Below, piece by piece: positions 25,740 through 33,254 of a DNA stretch of 64,000 bases. The DNA lies in the NCBI RefSeq assembly GCF_014960965.1, contig NZ_CP063169.1:2761581-2825580 (forward strand), given 5' to 3'. The stretch comes from Ruania alkalisoli (GTDB lineage: Bacteria > Actinomycetota > Actinomycetes > Actinomycetales > Beutenbergiaceae). The translations under genes and the position numbers were made by a program. Position 1 is the first letter of the stretch, and every line of letters starts with the position of its first letter. Under the pieces are notes generated by a model. The model was given only the letters and a program-made list of their open reading frames with translations, did not search any database and had not been told where the DNA came from.

Positions 25740-26288
25740 GTGGTGAGCGTGCCTGCCACCACGCGCTCCTTCCCCGGCCCTACCGCCCCGACTGTCAGGG
25801 CAGGCGTCCTGACCATGGCGATGGCCGCCGTCGGGGTTCTTGGTGGATGCCAATCAGCTGTGGAGGTGGATCCGGGCCCGACCGCGAGCGCCCCGGTGTG
25901 CGCGGAGGTGCTGCGGGCGTTGCCGGACGAGCTCGCGGGCGCCGAGCGGCGTTCGACCACCTCGCAAGCGAGTGCCGCGTGGGGTGAGGATCCGGCGATC
26001 ACGCTCCGCTGCGGGGTGCAGCCGCCCGGGCCGACCACCGACCGGTGCATCACGGCCGAGGCGGCGAACGGCACATCGGTGGACTGGGTGGTCACCGAAC
26101 TCGGAGACGTCGAGGGCGGCTGGCAGTTCACGACCTACGGGCGGGTGCCGGCGATCGAGCTGACGGTGCCGGTCTTCCATGCCGGGAACGCCTCGGACGC
26201 CGACCCGACCACCCTGCTGGTCGATCTCGGAGAGGCTGTGGACATCATCGGCGCCGAGCGGTCGTGCCTCGGCCTCGACGACGTCTGA
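25740..26288 (+). CDS. DUF3515 lipoprotein
   Basis: A 182-residue DUF3515 protein. The first 36 residues form a secretion signal ending in a lipobox, GVLGGC (Cys37), so the protein is likely a membrane-anchored lipoprotein outside the cell. Cys residues CAEV, LRCG, DRCIT and ERSC are placed so that disulfides are plausible. The start may be GTG 25740, 25743 or 25749. It is unknown in function, but its constant place next to ddl suggests a cell-envelope role. It converges with ddl, only 13 bp apart. Confidence 0.8.
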   Translation: MVSVPATTRSFPGPTAPTVRAGVLTMAMAAVGVLGGCQSAVEVDPGPTASAPVCAEVLRALPDELAGAERRSTTSQASAAWGEDPAITLRCGVQPPGPTTDRCITAEAANGTSVDWVVTELGDVEGGWQFTTYGRVPAIELTVPVFHAGNASDADPTTLLVDLGEAVDIIGAERSCLGLDDV

Positions 26289-26301
26289 GGGACGCCTCCC
26301 C

Positions 26302-27417
26302 TCACCGCAGGCCGGTGCGCCGCTCCCGCGCCAGCTCGATCAGTTCGGTGATCAGGTCGCGATAGGCCAGGCCGGAGCGTTCCCACATCATCGGGTACAT
26401 CGAGAACGGCGTGAATCCGGGCATGGTGTTCAGCTCGTTGACGAGCACACCGGTCTCGGTGACGAAGAAGTCCACCCGGGCCAGCCCCTCACAGCTGAGC
26501 GCCTCGAAGGTCTGCGCGGCCAGGGCCCGCACCTCGGCCGTAGTCTCCTCCGGCAACTGTGCGGGCCAGGCGAGCGTGACGCCGTCGGCGTCGAAGTACT
26601 TGGCCTGATAGTCGTAGAACCCGTGGCCGGTGTCGGTGACGACGATCTCCCCGGGCAGTGTGGTGCGCGGGGGCGCGTCCTGGCGGCCTTCCAGCACGGC
26701 ACACTCGATCTCACGGCCGATGATCGCGGCCTCCACGATCACCTTCGGATCGTGCGCGCGTGCGACCTCGACGGCGTCAGCCAGATCCTCAGGGCGGTCC
26801 ACCTTGGAGATGCCGATGCTCGAGCCCGCCCGGCACGGCTTGACGAAGACGGGCCACCCGAGCGCGGCCACGGCGGCGAGGGCGTCCTCACGGGCAGTGC
26901 GCCACTGACGGTCGGTGATCACGGTGTACGGCCCGACCGGCAAGCCTTCCCCTGCCAGCACGATCTTCATGTAGTGCTTGTCCATCCCGACGGCCGAGGC
27001 CAGCACCCCGGAGCCGACGTAGGGCATCCCGGCCAGCTCAAGCATCCCCTGCAGGGTGCCGTCCTCGCCGAAGGGCCCGTGCAGCAGCGGCAGCACCACG
27101 TCCACCTGCCCGAGGACGGCCGGGACGGCGCCGGGGTGGTAGCTGACCACCTCCCGGGAGGAGTCCCCCATCGGCAGGAGCACCTGTGCTGCATCGGCGG
27201 CGTCCACCTGCGGGGGTGTGGTGCCGGTGATCTGCCATCTGGCCGGATCGTCGGCGGCCATCACCCACTCGCCGGTGCGGGCGATGCCGATCGGCACCAC
27301 CTCGTAGCGGTCGCGGTCGATCGCGGCGAGCACACCGGCAGCAGTCGCACAGCTGACCGAGTGCTCGTCGCTGCGGCCGCCGAACAGGATCGCCACACGG
27401 GTACGTTCGCTCATCAT
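26302..27417 (-). CDS. ddl: D-alanine--D-alanine ligase
   Basis: A 371-residue ATP-grasp ligase that makes D-Ala-D-Ala for peptidoglycan. Motifs are GGRSDEHSVS near the N-terminus, HGPFGEDG, FVKPCRAGSSIG for ATP binding, and NELNTMPGFT with the metal-binding Asn at the C-terminus. Two adjacent ATG codons (27417 and 27414) could start it. In related genomes gpsA and plsC precede ddl; here plsC is 3 kb upstream and gpsA is absent from the window. Confidence 0.95.
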   Translation of the reverse strand: MMSERTRVAILFGGRSDEHSVSCATAAGVLAAIDRDRYEVVPIGIARTGEWVMAADDPARWQITGTTPPQVDAADAAQVLLPMGDSSREVVSYHPGAVPAVLGQVDVVLPLLHGPFGEDGTLQGMLELAGMPYVGSGVLASAVGMDKHYMKIVLAGEGLPVGPYTVITDRQWRTAREDALAAVAALGWPVFVKPCRAGSSIGISKVDRPEDLADAVEVARAHDPKVIVEAAIIGREIECAVLEGRQDAPPRTTLPGEIVVTDTGHGFYDYQAKYFDADGVTLAWPAQLPEETTAEVRALAAQTFEALSCEGLARVDFFVTETGVLVNELNTMPGFTPFSMYPMMWERSGLAYRDLITELIELARERRTGLR

Positions 27418-27519
27418 CGCCGAGCGTACGGCAACGAGGGCGCCCGACGGCGGCCCACACTCCGGTCACCGACCTCGCCAGAACGCAGCACCAGCGGGCG
27501 GTGCGTAGTCTGGTTCACC

Positions 27520-28695
27520 GTGACCGATCAGCATGACCCCACGCTTCGTCCCGACACGCTCACGGTGGCCGCAGGCCGCCCGGCCCGCGAGGAGCAGGCG
27601 CCGGTGAACCCGCCGGTGGTGCTCTCCTCCACCTACTTCTCCACCGGCTCCCCCGACGGCGGCGATCTCGTGTACGCGCGGCTGGGCACCGAGACGTGGC
27701 TGCCGCTGGAGGAGGCGCTGGGCACACTGGAGGGATCGACCTTGCCGGCGCTGGTGTTCGGCTCCGGGATGGGGGCGATCTCGGCAGCTCTGGACTTGGT
27801 GCCGGCCGGCGGTGAGGTGATCATCCCCCGGCACAGTTATCACGCCTCGTTGGTGGCCGCCCGGCATCTGGCCGAGCGCTCGCAGGTGCGGGTGACCGAG
27901 GTGGACATCGCCGACACCGATCGCGTGACCGCGGCCGTGCGCGAGTCCGCCGCCCGCGGGCACGAACCGGTGCTGTGGGTGGAGTCACCCACCAACCCCA
28001 TGCTGGAGGTGGCGGACCTGCCGGCGCTGGCGGAGGCGACCCACGCGGCCGGCGGCCTGGTGATCGCGGACAACACCTTCGCGACCCCGCTCGGGCAGCG
28101 CCCGCTCACACTCGGGGCGGACGTGGTGGTGCACTCGGTGACCAAGTACCTGGCCGGGCACTCCGATGTGATCCTCGGTGCCGCTCTGACCGACGACGAG
28201 GGACTGCATGAGCGGCTGCGCACCCGCCGCAGCATCGGCGGCGCCGTGGCCGGGCCGTGGGAGGCGTGGCTGGCGCTTCGCGGGATGCGCACACTCGCAC
28301 TGCGGGTGCAGCGCTCCCAGCAGAACGCGGCGGCGCTGGCCGAGCATCTGCGCACCCATCCTCTGGTGGCGGCGGTCAGCTACCCGGGCCTGCCTGACCA
28401 CCCGCAGCACGAGCGCGCCGCCGCGCAGATGTCTGGGTTCGGGTCGATCCTGACGCTGCGCCCGGTCGGCGGGGTGGAGGGTGCCGAAGCGCTGACGCGG
28501 GCGCTTCGACTGTGGCTTCCGGCCACCAGCCTGGGCGGTGTGGAGTCGTCGCTGGAGCGCCGGCGCCGGTTCGCTGCGGAGGCGCCCACGGTGCCGGAGG
28601 ATCTGTTGCGACTGTCCGTGGGGATCGAGGACGTGGCCGATCTGATCGCCGATCTCGACCGGGCGTTGGCTGTCGCAGCGCAGTACGCTGGGTAG
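27520..28695 (+). CDS. Trans-sulfuration PLP enzyme (cystathionine gamma-synthase/lyase type)
   Basis: A 391-residue Cys/Met-metabolism PLP enzyme. The cofactor Lys lies in SVTKYLAGHSD, the cofactor Asp in VIADNTFATP, and substrate contacts are in NPPVVLSSTYF and YARLGTET. The SLGGVESSLERR near the end fits cystathionine synthases and lyases, but exact activity cannot be read from sequence. The GTG at 27520 has no ribosome binding site; TAGTCT at 27506-27511 may be a -10 for a nearly leaderless transcript. It is divergent from ddl. Confidence 0.86.
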   Translation: MTDQHDPTLRPDTLTVAAGRPAREEQAPVNPPVVLSSTYFSTGSPDGGDLVYARLGTETWLPLEEALGTLEGSTLPALVFGSGMGAISAALDLVPAGGEVIIPRHSYHASLVAARHLAERSQVRVTEVDIADTDRVTAAVRESAARGHEPVLWVESPTNPMLEVADLPALAEATHAAGGLVIADNTFATPLGQRPLTLGADVVVHSVTKYLAGHSDVILGAALTDDEGLHERLRTRRSIGGAVAGPWEAWLALRGMRTLALRVQRSQQNAAALAEHLRTHPLVAAVSYPGLPDHPQHERAAAQMSGFGSILTLRPVGGVEGAEALTRALRLWLPATSLGGVESSLERRRRFAAEAPTVPEDLLRLSVGIEDVADLIADLDRALAVAAQYAG

Positions 28696-28725
28696 AGGTC
28701 TTTCTCGCCGAGGGAGGTGCCGAAG

Positions 28726-29418
28726 ATGCAACGCAGACGGTTCCGATACGCCCCCGCGGCGGCCCTGGCGGCGGCCGCGCTCGCACTGGCCGGGTGTAAC
28801 GGCGATTCCGACGGCGGCGGTAGCGGTCCGTATGGTGCGCCCGATCCCGCCACCAGCGAGTCGGCCACGGACGAGCCGACCGACGACGATGATGGCGCTG
28901 ACGGAACGGACGACACTGACGGCGGTGACGAGACCGACGACGGGTCGCAGGATGAACCCTCGGGCAGAGTCGCGCCGTTCCCGGCGGATACCTCACGTGA
29001 CACCCAGGCGGCGGCCGGGGACATCGACCTGCTGCTGGTGGAGGCACGCACCGGCCGGCACGAGGGCTACGACAGAGTGGTGCTGGAGTTCACCGGATCC
29101 GGGACCCCGGGCTGGGTCGGAGAGTACGTCGAGAACCCGGTGCAGGACGGCAGCGGGCTACCGATCGAGGTCGACGGCGAGGCCACCATCCAGGTGACGG
29201 TGGAGGGCACCCGGTACCCCGACAAGACCGACGACTACTTCTCCCCCACCGTGCTCTCCGTCGAGGGTGAGGCGATCGAGGAGGTCGACGTCGGTGGCAC
29301 GTTCGAGGGCTACACGCAGGTCGTGGTCGGCGTGGATGACGGTGACGCTCCGTTCCGGGTCTTCTCGCTCACTGATCCGACGCGGGTGGTCATCGACGTC
29401 CAACACACCGAGGACTAA
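28726..29418 (+). CDS. AMIN-like domain lipoprotein
   Basis: A 230-residue lipoprotein. The signal peptide ends in the lipobox LALAGC (Cys27), followed by a 60-residue linker rich in Asp, Gly and Thr, then a beta-sandwich domain (VEARTGRHEGYDRVVLEFTG...RVVIDVQ) that resembles AMIN-like domains, which bind cell wall or assist envelope complexes. ATG 28726 is chosen because GGAGG lies eight bases before it. The stop codon abuts a 161-bp inverted-repeat element. Confidence 0.78.
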   Translation: MQRRRFRYAPAAALAAAALALAGCNGDSDGGGSGPYGAPDPATSESATDEPTDDDDGADGTDDTDGGDETDDGSQDEPSGRVAPFPADTSRDTQAAAGDIDLLLVEARTGRHEGYDRVVLEFTGSGTPGWVGEYVENPVQDGSGLPIEVDGEATIQVTVEGTRYPDKTDDYFSPTVLSVEGEAIEEVDVGGTFEGYTQVVVGVDDGDAPFRVFSLTDPTRVVIDVQHTED

Positions 29419-29578
29419 GAGGTCGCACGGATAGGCAAAGCCTGCTACGCGTCGCCCCAGCACGCACCTCGCTGCGTTGTCGTCGGTCGACGTGGCTCCG
29501 CCACGCCTTCCTCCTCCGCCTTGCGATGCACGCACTGGCTGCGTCGCTCGCGACGGCAGCCCTATCCGCGCGACCTCT
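29418..29578. repeat. 161-bp element with 18-bp terminal inverted repeats
   Basis: AGAGGTCGCACGGATAGG at 29418-29435 pairs with 29561-29578 with one mismatch. The 125-bp interior has a smaller hairpin (GACGTGGCTCCGCCACGCC region) and no open frame. It fills the space between convergent genes and could be a MITE-like insertion, a structured RNA or a bidirectional terminator. No target-site duplication is evident. Confidence 0.75.
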
Positions 29579-29593
29579 GAGCAGCACGCACAC

Positions 29594-29968
29594 TCAGGCG
29601 AGGAGAACCTCGTAGCCGGCGAAGCGGCGATCGACGGTCGCGATCGTCATGCTCTCGACCTGCGCCTGCGCGATCAGCATCCGGTCAAAGGGGTCGCGAT
29701 GATGCCACGGCAATGTCGCCAGGGCTGCTGCATGCTCCGGCGCCAGGGGTAGCGCGGAGAACCCCTCCTCGATCAACGTCTCCGCTGCACCCTCGGGCGC
29801 TGACAACGTGCCGAGCGACTGCTTGATCGCGATTTCGGTGATGCTCACAGCCGAGAACCACACCGCGACGTCCGGGTCCGCAAGCAGGTCGCGGTGATGT
29901 GGCCGCAACGACGGATCATCGGCGAGCCACCACAGCAGCACATGCGTGTCCGCAAGGATCCGCCTCAC
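29594..29968 (-). CDS. PIN-domain toxin (VapC-like)
   Basis: A 124-residue PIN-domain ribonuclease of the type II toxin class. The acidic active-site set is complete: Asp7 in LADTHV, Glu45 in SITEIAIK, Asp94 in RDPFDRML and Asp112 in TVDRRF. The GTG start overlaps the antitoxin stop (GTGA). The LLWWLADDP and WHHRDPFDR motifs place it with toxins paired to Phd/YefM antitoxins. It presumably cleaves RNA; the target is unknown. Confidence 0.88.
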   Translation of the reverse strand: MRRILADTHVLLWWLADDPSLRPHHRDLLADPDVAVWFSAVSITEIAIKQSLGTLSAPEGAAETLIEEGFSALPLAPEHAAALATLPWHHRDPFDRMLIAQAQVESMTIATVDRRFAGYEVLLA

Positions 29969-30198
29969 GCGCCGTACCAGTCGCGTTCGTCCTCGGCACT
30001 GAAGTCGTCGAAGTCATCAGCGATCACCACCCGGCCACGCCACCGGCCGGGGACGCGCGGGTCGCGGCGATCGGAGAACGGCACCAGCCGCGCCACGGGG
30101 CGCCCATGGCGGGTCACCACCGTCTCCTCACCGCGCTCGGCGTCCGCGATCAGTCGCGAGAGTTGCGACTTCGCCTCGTACACGCTCACGGTTGCCAT
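29965..30198 (-). CDS. Phd/YefM-family antitoxin
   Basis: A 77-residue antitoxin. The Phd/YefM N-terminal DNA-binding fold is seen in SVYEAKSQLSRLIADAERGE and the typical RHGRPVARLVP; the acidic C-terminal tail (DDFDDFSAEDERDW) would block the toxin. It is the first gene of the pair. There is no ribosome binding site; the ATG lies six bases after a likely -10, so the mRNA is probably leaderless. The promoter spacer is a CTGGT repeat. Confidence 0.87.
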   Translation of the reverse strand: MATVSVYEAKSQLSRLIADAERGEETVVTRHGRPVARLVPFSDRRDPRVPGRWRGRVVIADDFDDFSAEDERDWYGA

Positions 30199-30204
30199 AG
30201 CGCC

Positions 30205-30238
30205 ATTATTCTGGTCTGGTCTGGTCTGGTCTGGTCAA
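30205..30238 (-). promoter_or_regulatory. Promoter of the PIN/Phd module with repeat spacer
   Basis: On the minus strand TTGACC (30238-30233) and AATAAT (30210-30205) are separated by 22 bases, made of the pentamer repeat. Removing one unit would give the optimal 17. The antitoxin ATG begins seven bases after the -10, fitting leaderless transcription. Confidence 0.65.
30211..30235. repeat. CTGGT pentanucleotide microsatellite, 5 copies
   Basis: Five uninterrupted copies of CTGGT form the whole spacer between the -35 and -10 of the toxin-antitoxin promoter. Such tracts gain or lose units by slippage. Confidence 0.95.
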
Positions 30239-30241
30239 GGG

Positions 30242-30982
30242 TCAGCGCCGGTAGCCCTGTCCGGGCTCGGGCCGCCACACCAAGGGTTCAGCCGGCGGTG
30301 TGCCCGGTCGGATGGTGGCCAGCAGGCTGGTGATCGCGGCCATGATCAGGCCACTCACCTCGCGCAGCACGTCCGCGTCGATCTCCCGGTCACGGAATGC
30401 CCGGAGATCCAACGGCTGCCCCGCACGCACCGTGATCCGGGGGCGTCGCCAGGGGTGCAGCCGGTACGTGGGCGGAGGCATGAGTTCGTGTGCACCCCAC
30501 TGCGCGACCGGGACCACCGGCACCCCGGTCTCCAACGCCAGCCGTGCCGCACCGGTGCGGGCCGCCATCGGCCACAGGTCCGGATCACGGGTGAGGGTGC
30601 CTTCGGGGAAGATCAGCACGCTCGTCCCCGACTGCAGCCGCTGCGCAGCCACCGTCACGGACTCGGAGGCCTCTCCCGTGTCCCGGTAGACCGGCACGAA
30701 ACCGCAGGCGCGCAGCAGCCAGCCGAGTCCGCGTGCCTCGAACAGCGGCGACTTGGCCAACGCGACCGGGAAGTGGCCCTGCCCGACGAAGAAGTGCAGT
30801 GCCGTCAGCGGGTCGACGGTGGAGACATGGTTGGCCACGGCCAGGAACGGGCCCTCAGGCAGGTTCTCGATCCCGATCCAGTGCGGGCGGGTCATGGCCC
30901 GGACGAGCGGGCGCGCGACCCCGGCGGCGACGCGGTAGGCACGCGGCACCGGCGCCCGGCCCTCGCCGCGATCCTCCCCCAT
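30242..30982 (-). CDS. plsC: 1-acyl-sn-glycerol-3-phosphate acyltransferase
   Basis: A 246-residue membrane-associated acyltransferase that makes phosphatidic acid. The catalytic HX4D is in NHVSTVDP, the glycerol-phosphate site in FPEGTLTRD, and a further motif in VPVVPVAQWG. The ATG at 30982 is preferred: it overlaps the upstream response-regulator stop as TAATG, whereas a GTG at 30991 would overlap it more. In other actinobacteria the gene lies near murA and gpsA; here a two-component pair intervenes between it and murA. Confidence 0.9.
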   Translation of the reverse strand: MGEDRGEGRAPVPRAYRVAAGVARPLVRAMTRPHWIGIENLPEGPFLAVANHVSTVDPLTALHFFVGQGHFPVALAKSPLFEARGLGWLLRACGFVPVYRDTGEASESVTVAAQRLQSGTSVLIFPEGTLTRDPDLWPMAARTGAARLALETGVPVVPVAQWGAHELMPPPTYRLHPWRRPRITVRAGQPLDLRAFRDREIDADVLREVSGLIMAAITSLLATIRPGTPPAEPLVWRPEPGQGYRR

Positions 30983-31623
30983 TAGATCCACCCTCGCGCA
31001 CGCGCCGTGCGCGCAGCCTCGTGCCGGTTCGCGGCACCGAGCTTGGTGGCCGCTGCGGACAGGTAGTTGCGCACCGTGCCGGGACTGAGCGATGCCCGCG
31101 AGGCGATCTCCTCCACCGGCGCCCCGTCCGCTGCCAGTTCAAGCACATCGGCCTCCCGCGCGGTGAGCGGGCTCGCGCCGGCGGAGATCGCCTCGGCCGC
31201 GAGCTCGGGATCGACGTAACGCCCGCCGGCGACCACCTGGCGGAGCACGTCCGCCAGCACCTTCGCTGAGACAGTCTTGGGCAGGAATCCGCGCACTCCC
31301 GCCTCGAGCGCCTTCTTGAGGTAGCCGGGCCTGCCGTGACTGGTGACGATCACGCACGCACACCGTGGCACCTCGGCGAGGATCTGCTGAGCCGCCTCGA
31401 TGCCGTCCAACCCGGGCATCTGCAGGTCCAGAACGGCCACGTCCGCGGACAGTTTCCGCGCCGCGGCCACCGCTTCCGTGCCGCTCGCCGCCTGGCCGAT
31501 CACCGTGATGTCGTCCTCCAGGTCGAGCAGCGAGGCGACGGCGTCCCGGATGAGGTTCTCGTCATCGGCGAGAAGCACCCGGATGGGCGAGATTGTGCCC
31601 GCATCGTTGGTCCGGTCGGTCAT
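30982..31623 (-). CDS. NarL/FixJ-family response regulator, DesR-like
   Basis: A 213-residue regulator. The receiver carries ADDE at residues 19-22 and phosphoacceptor Asp66 in VAVLDLQMPG; the C-terminal LuxR-type domain has LTAREADVLELAADGAPVEE and SPGTVRNYLS. It overlaps the partner kinase gene upstream and plsC downstream (TAATG). It belongs with DesR-like regulators, which in Bacillus control membrane lipid genes. Here no ABC transporter, the common actinobacterial target, is adjacent. Confidence 0.9.
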   Translation of the reverse strand: MTDRTNDAGTISPIRVLLADDENLIRDAVASLLDLEDDITVIGQAASGTEAVAAARKLSADVAVLDLQMPGLDGIEAAQQILAEVPRCACVIVTSHGRPGYLKKALEAGVRGFLPKTVSAKVLADVLRQVVAGGRYVDPELAAEAISAGASPLTAREADVLELAADGAPVEEIASRASLSPGTVRNYLSAAATKLGAANRHEAARTARARGWI

Positions 31624-32906
31624 CGCCGTGACTCCTCCTGCTCAGTTGTGGTGGCTCTCTCGCCGTCGTCGGGCACCTCGGCCCGGATCCGGAAGCCCCC
31701 GTCGTCGGTCGCTCCTGAGTCGATCCTGCCACCCACGGTGGCGAGCCGTTCGGCCAGGCCGTGCAGACCCGAACCCTGACGCGCCGGGGCGAGCGGGCGA
31801 ACACCGTCGTTGACGATCTCGACGCTGGCTGCGCCGTCGCCGGCCTCAAGGGTGATCACGGCGGTGCGTGCATCGGCGTGCCGGACCACATTCGTGACGG
31901 CCTCGCGCACCACCCAGGCGAGCGCTTCGGCTGCCTGGTCTCCCACCTGCTCCCGTTCACCGGAGACCGTTACCCGCACACCCGCCGATTGCAGAATGTC
32001 CCGGGCGCCGGCGAGTTCAGTGGGCAGGTCAGCCCGCCGGTAGCCGTCGACGACGGCCCTCACCTCCCGGAGCGCATCCTGGGAGATCTGGCGTACCTCG
32101 AGCATCTTCTCCGCACCCCGGGGATCACCTCGCCGCGCCAGCTCGGCGGCCAGCTCGCTGGTGACCGCGACGGTGGCCAGGGTGCGTCCGAAGATGTCGT
32201 GCAGGTCGCGAGAGAAGCGCAACCGCTCCTCGGCCACCGCGAGGCGCGCGTCGACCTCCCGGCGGCGGTCGAGGTCCCACACGACGCCGATCATCCAGGC
32301 AGCGACGCGGAACGAGGCCGTGATACCGACGAAGATCATCGTCGATGCGATGACGAAGGGCACGCCGGTGCGCGGATCACCGGTCGCATCGACCTGGATG
32401 GCGGCGACGCCCACCAGGATCGGCAGTGCCAGCAGGATGAGAGTCCGGGGCCGGACCACGGGTGCGACAGCTGCCCCGAGCACCAGCAGCGGCATCAGCA
32501 GGAGCCAGCCCGGGATCCTGGTGTCCTCAGGCGGATCGTCCGGCCACGGGAGGGCGTACAGCGCTACGGCAACCACGGTCAGCAGCGCCACCGTCGTCGC
32601 GCCCAGGGCCACGATGAGACGAACCGGGCGTGGGCGTCGGCCCAGGTAGTGATCGACTGCACGTGCCAGGGCGATCTCGGCGAGACCAGCCTGGAGGAGA
32701 AAGGCGCCGACCAGGACCGGGACGTACCACGCGCCGAGATCCGCGAGCTCGGTGGTGACCACCACCAAGCCGAAGAAGGGGCCGAACACCAGCAGGACGT
32801 ACAGCGACCACCGGTTGTAGACCTCGAACCGTTCCGGATCGCTCCATCCGCTCCACCACGCTGCTCGCATCGGGCTCACGGTACCGGGCCGCAACGAGGT
32901 CATCAT
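31620..32906 (-). CDS. Membrane sensor histidine kinase, DesK-like
   Basis: A 428-residue kinase with about six predicted membrane helices (residues 33-210), a coiled linker, HisKA_3 phosphoacceptor His236 in FSRDLHDIFG and a HATPase domain (REAVTNVVRHA, GSGLHGLAERL). Large external sensor domains are lacking, so a membrane or membrane-near signal is likely, as in DesK. Adjacent ATGs at 32906 and 32903 are possible starts. The stop overlaps the regulator start (ATGA). Confidence 0.9.
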   Translation of the reverse strand: MMTSLRPGTVSPMRAAWWSGWSDPERFEVYNRWSLYVLLVFGPFFGLVVVTTELADLGAWYVPVLVGAFLLQAGLAEIALARAVDHYLGRRPRPVRLIVALGATTVALLTVVAVALYALPWPDDPPEDTRIPGWLLLMPLLVLGAAVAPVVRPRTLILLALPILVGVAAIQVDATGDPRTGVPFVIASTMIFVGITASFRVAAWMIGVVWDLDRRREVDARLAVAEERLRFSRDLHDIFGRTLATVAVTSELAAELARRGDPRGAEKMLEVRQISQDALREVRAVVDGYRRADLPTELAGARDILQSAGVRVTVSGEREQVGDQAAEALAWVVREAVTNVVRHADARTAVITLEAGDGAASVEIVNDGVRPLAPARQGSGLHGLAERLATVGGRIDSGATDDGGFRIRAEVPDDGERATTTEQEESRR

Positions 32907-33254
32907 GCAGTCCAGCCTCGGCCCACAGTTCTCCCCGCGCCAGTGCCGGAGCTCACGCTCGACCGGTAGTGGCGCATCGGATGGCGATGACGAATGTCAT
33001 GGGAGTGGAGTGGTCGTCATGGAGGGCGCCGGGCCCGAAGGCCCGGCGCCCGGTGGTGCGGTACGCGGGAGAGAAGACGCACCTGCACCTCACACCTGCC
33101 CCAGCGGGAGACTGGCACCGGGACTACGGCGTCACGGCCGGATCTCGGATTCCGGCCGGTCGGGGCTGCCCGACTCCTCCACTGTGCGAGGCGAACCTGA
33201 GAGCCCGCTGGGAGCAACCTGGCAATTTGCCTCAGGATCCGTCCAGGCAGGTTC
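32907..33254. other. 348-bp gap between murA and the kinase gene
   Basis: No gene is supported here. It contains a perfect 12-bp hairpin (33024-33051, loop CGAA) that probably ends murA transcription, and a second 8-bp hairpin at 33135-33158. The kinase promoter is expected near its start, but I cannot identify it. Confidence 0.6.
33024..33051 (-). terminator. Hairpin downstream of murA
   Basis: GGGCGCCGGGCC and its complement form a perfect 12-bp stem with the tetraloop CGAA. It lies about 200 bp past the murA stop and ahead of the kinase gene, on a strand shared by both. Confidence 0.6.

Noticed and set aside
32770-32786. CCGAAGAAGGGGCCGAA, similar to the dispersed repeat core
   Set aside because: It encodes a conserved-looking membrane helix of the kinase and has no similarity outside these 17 bases.
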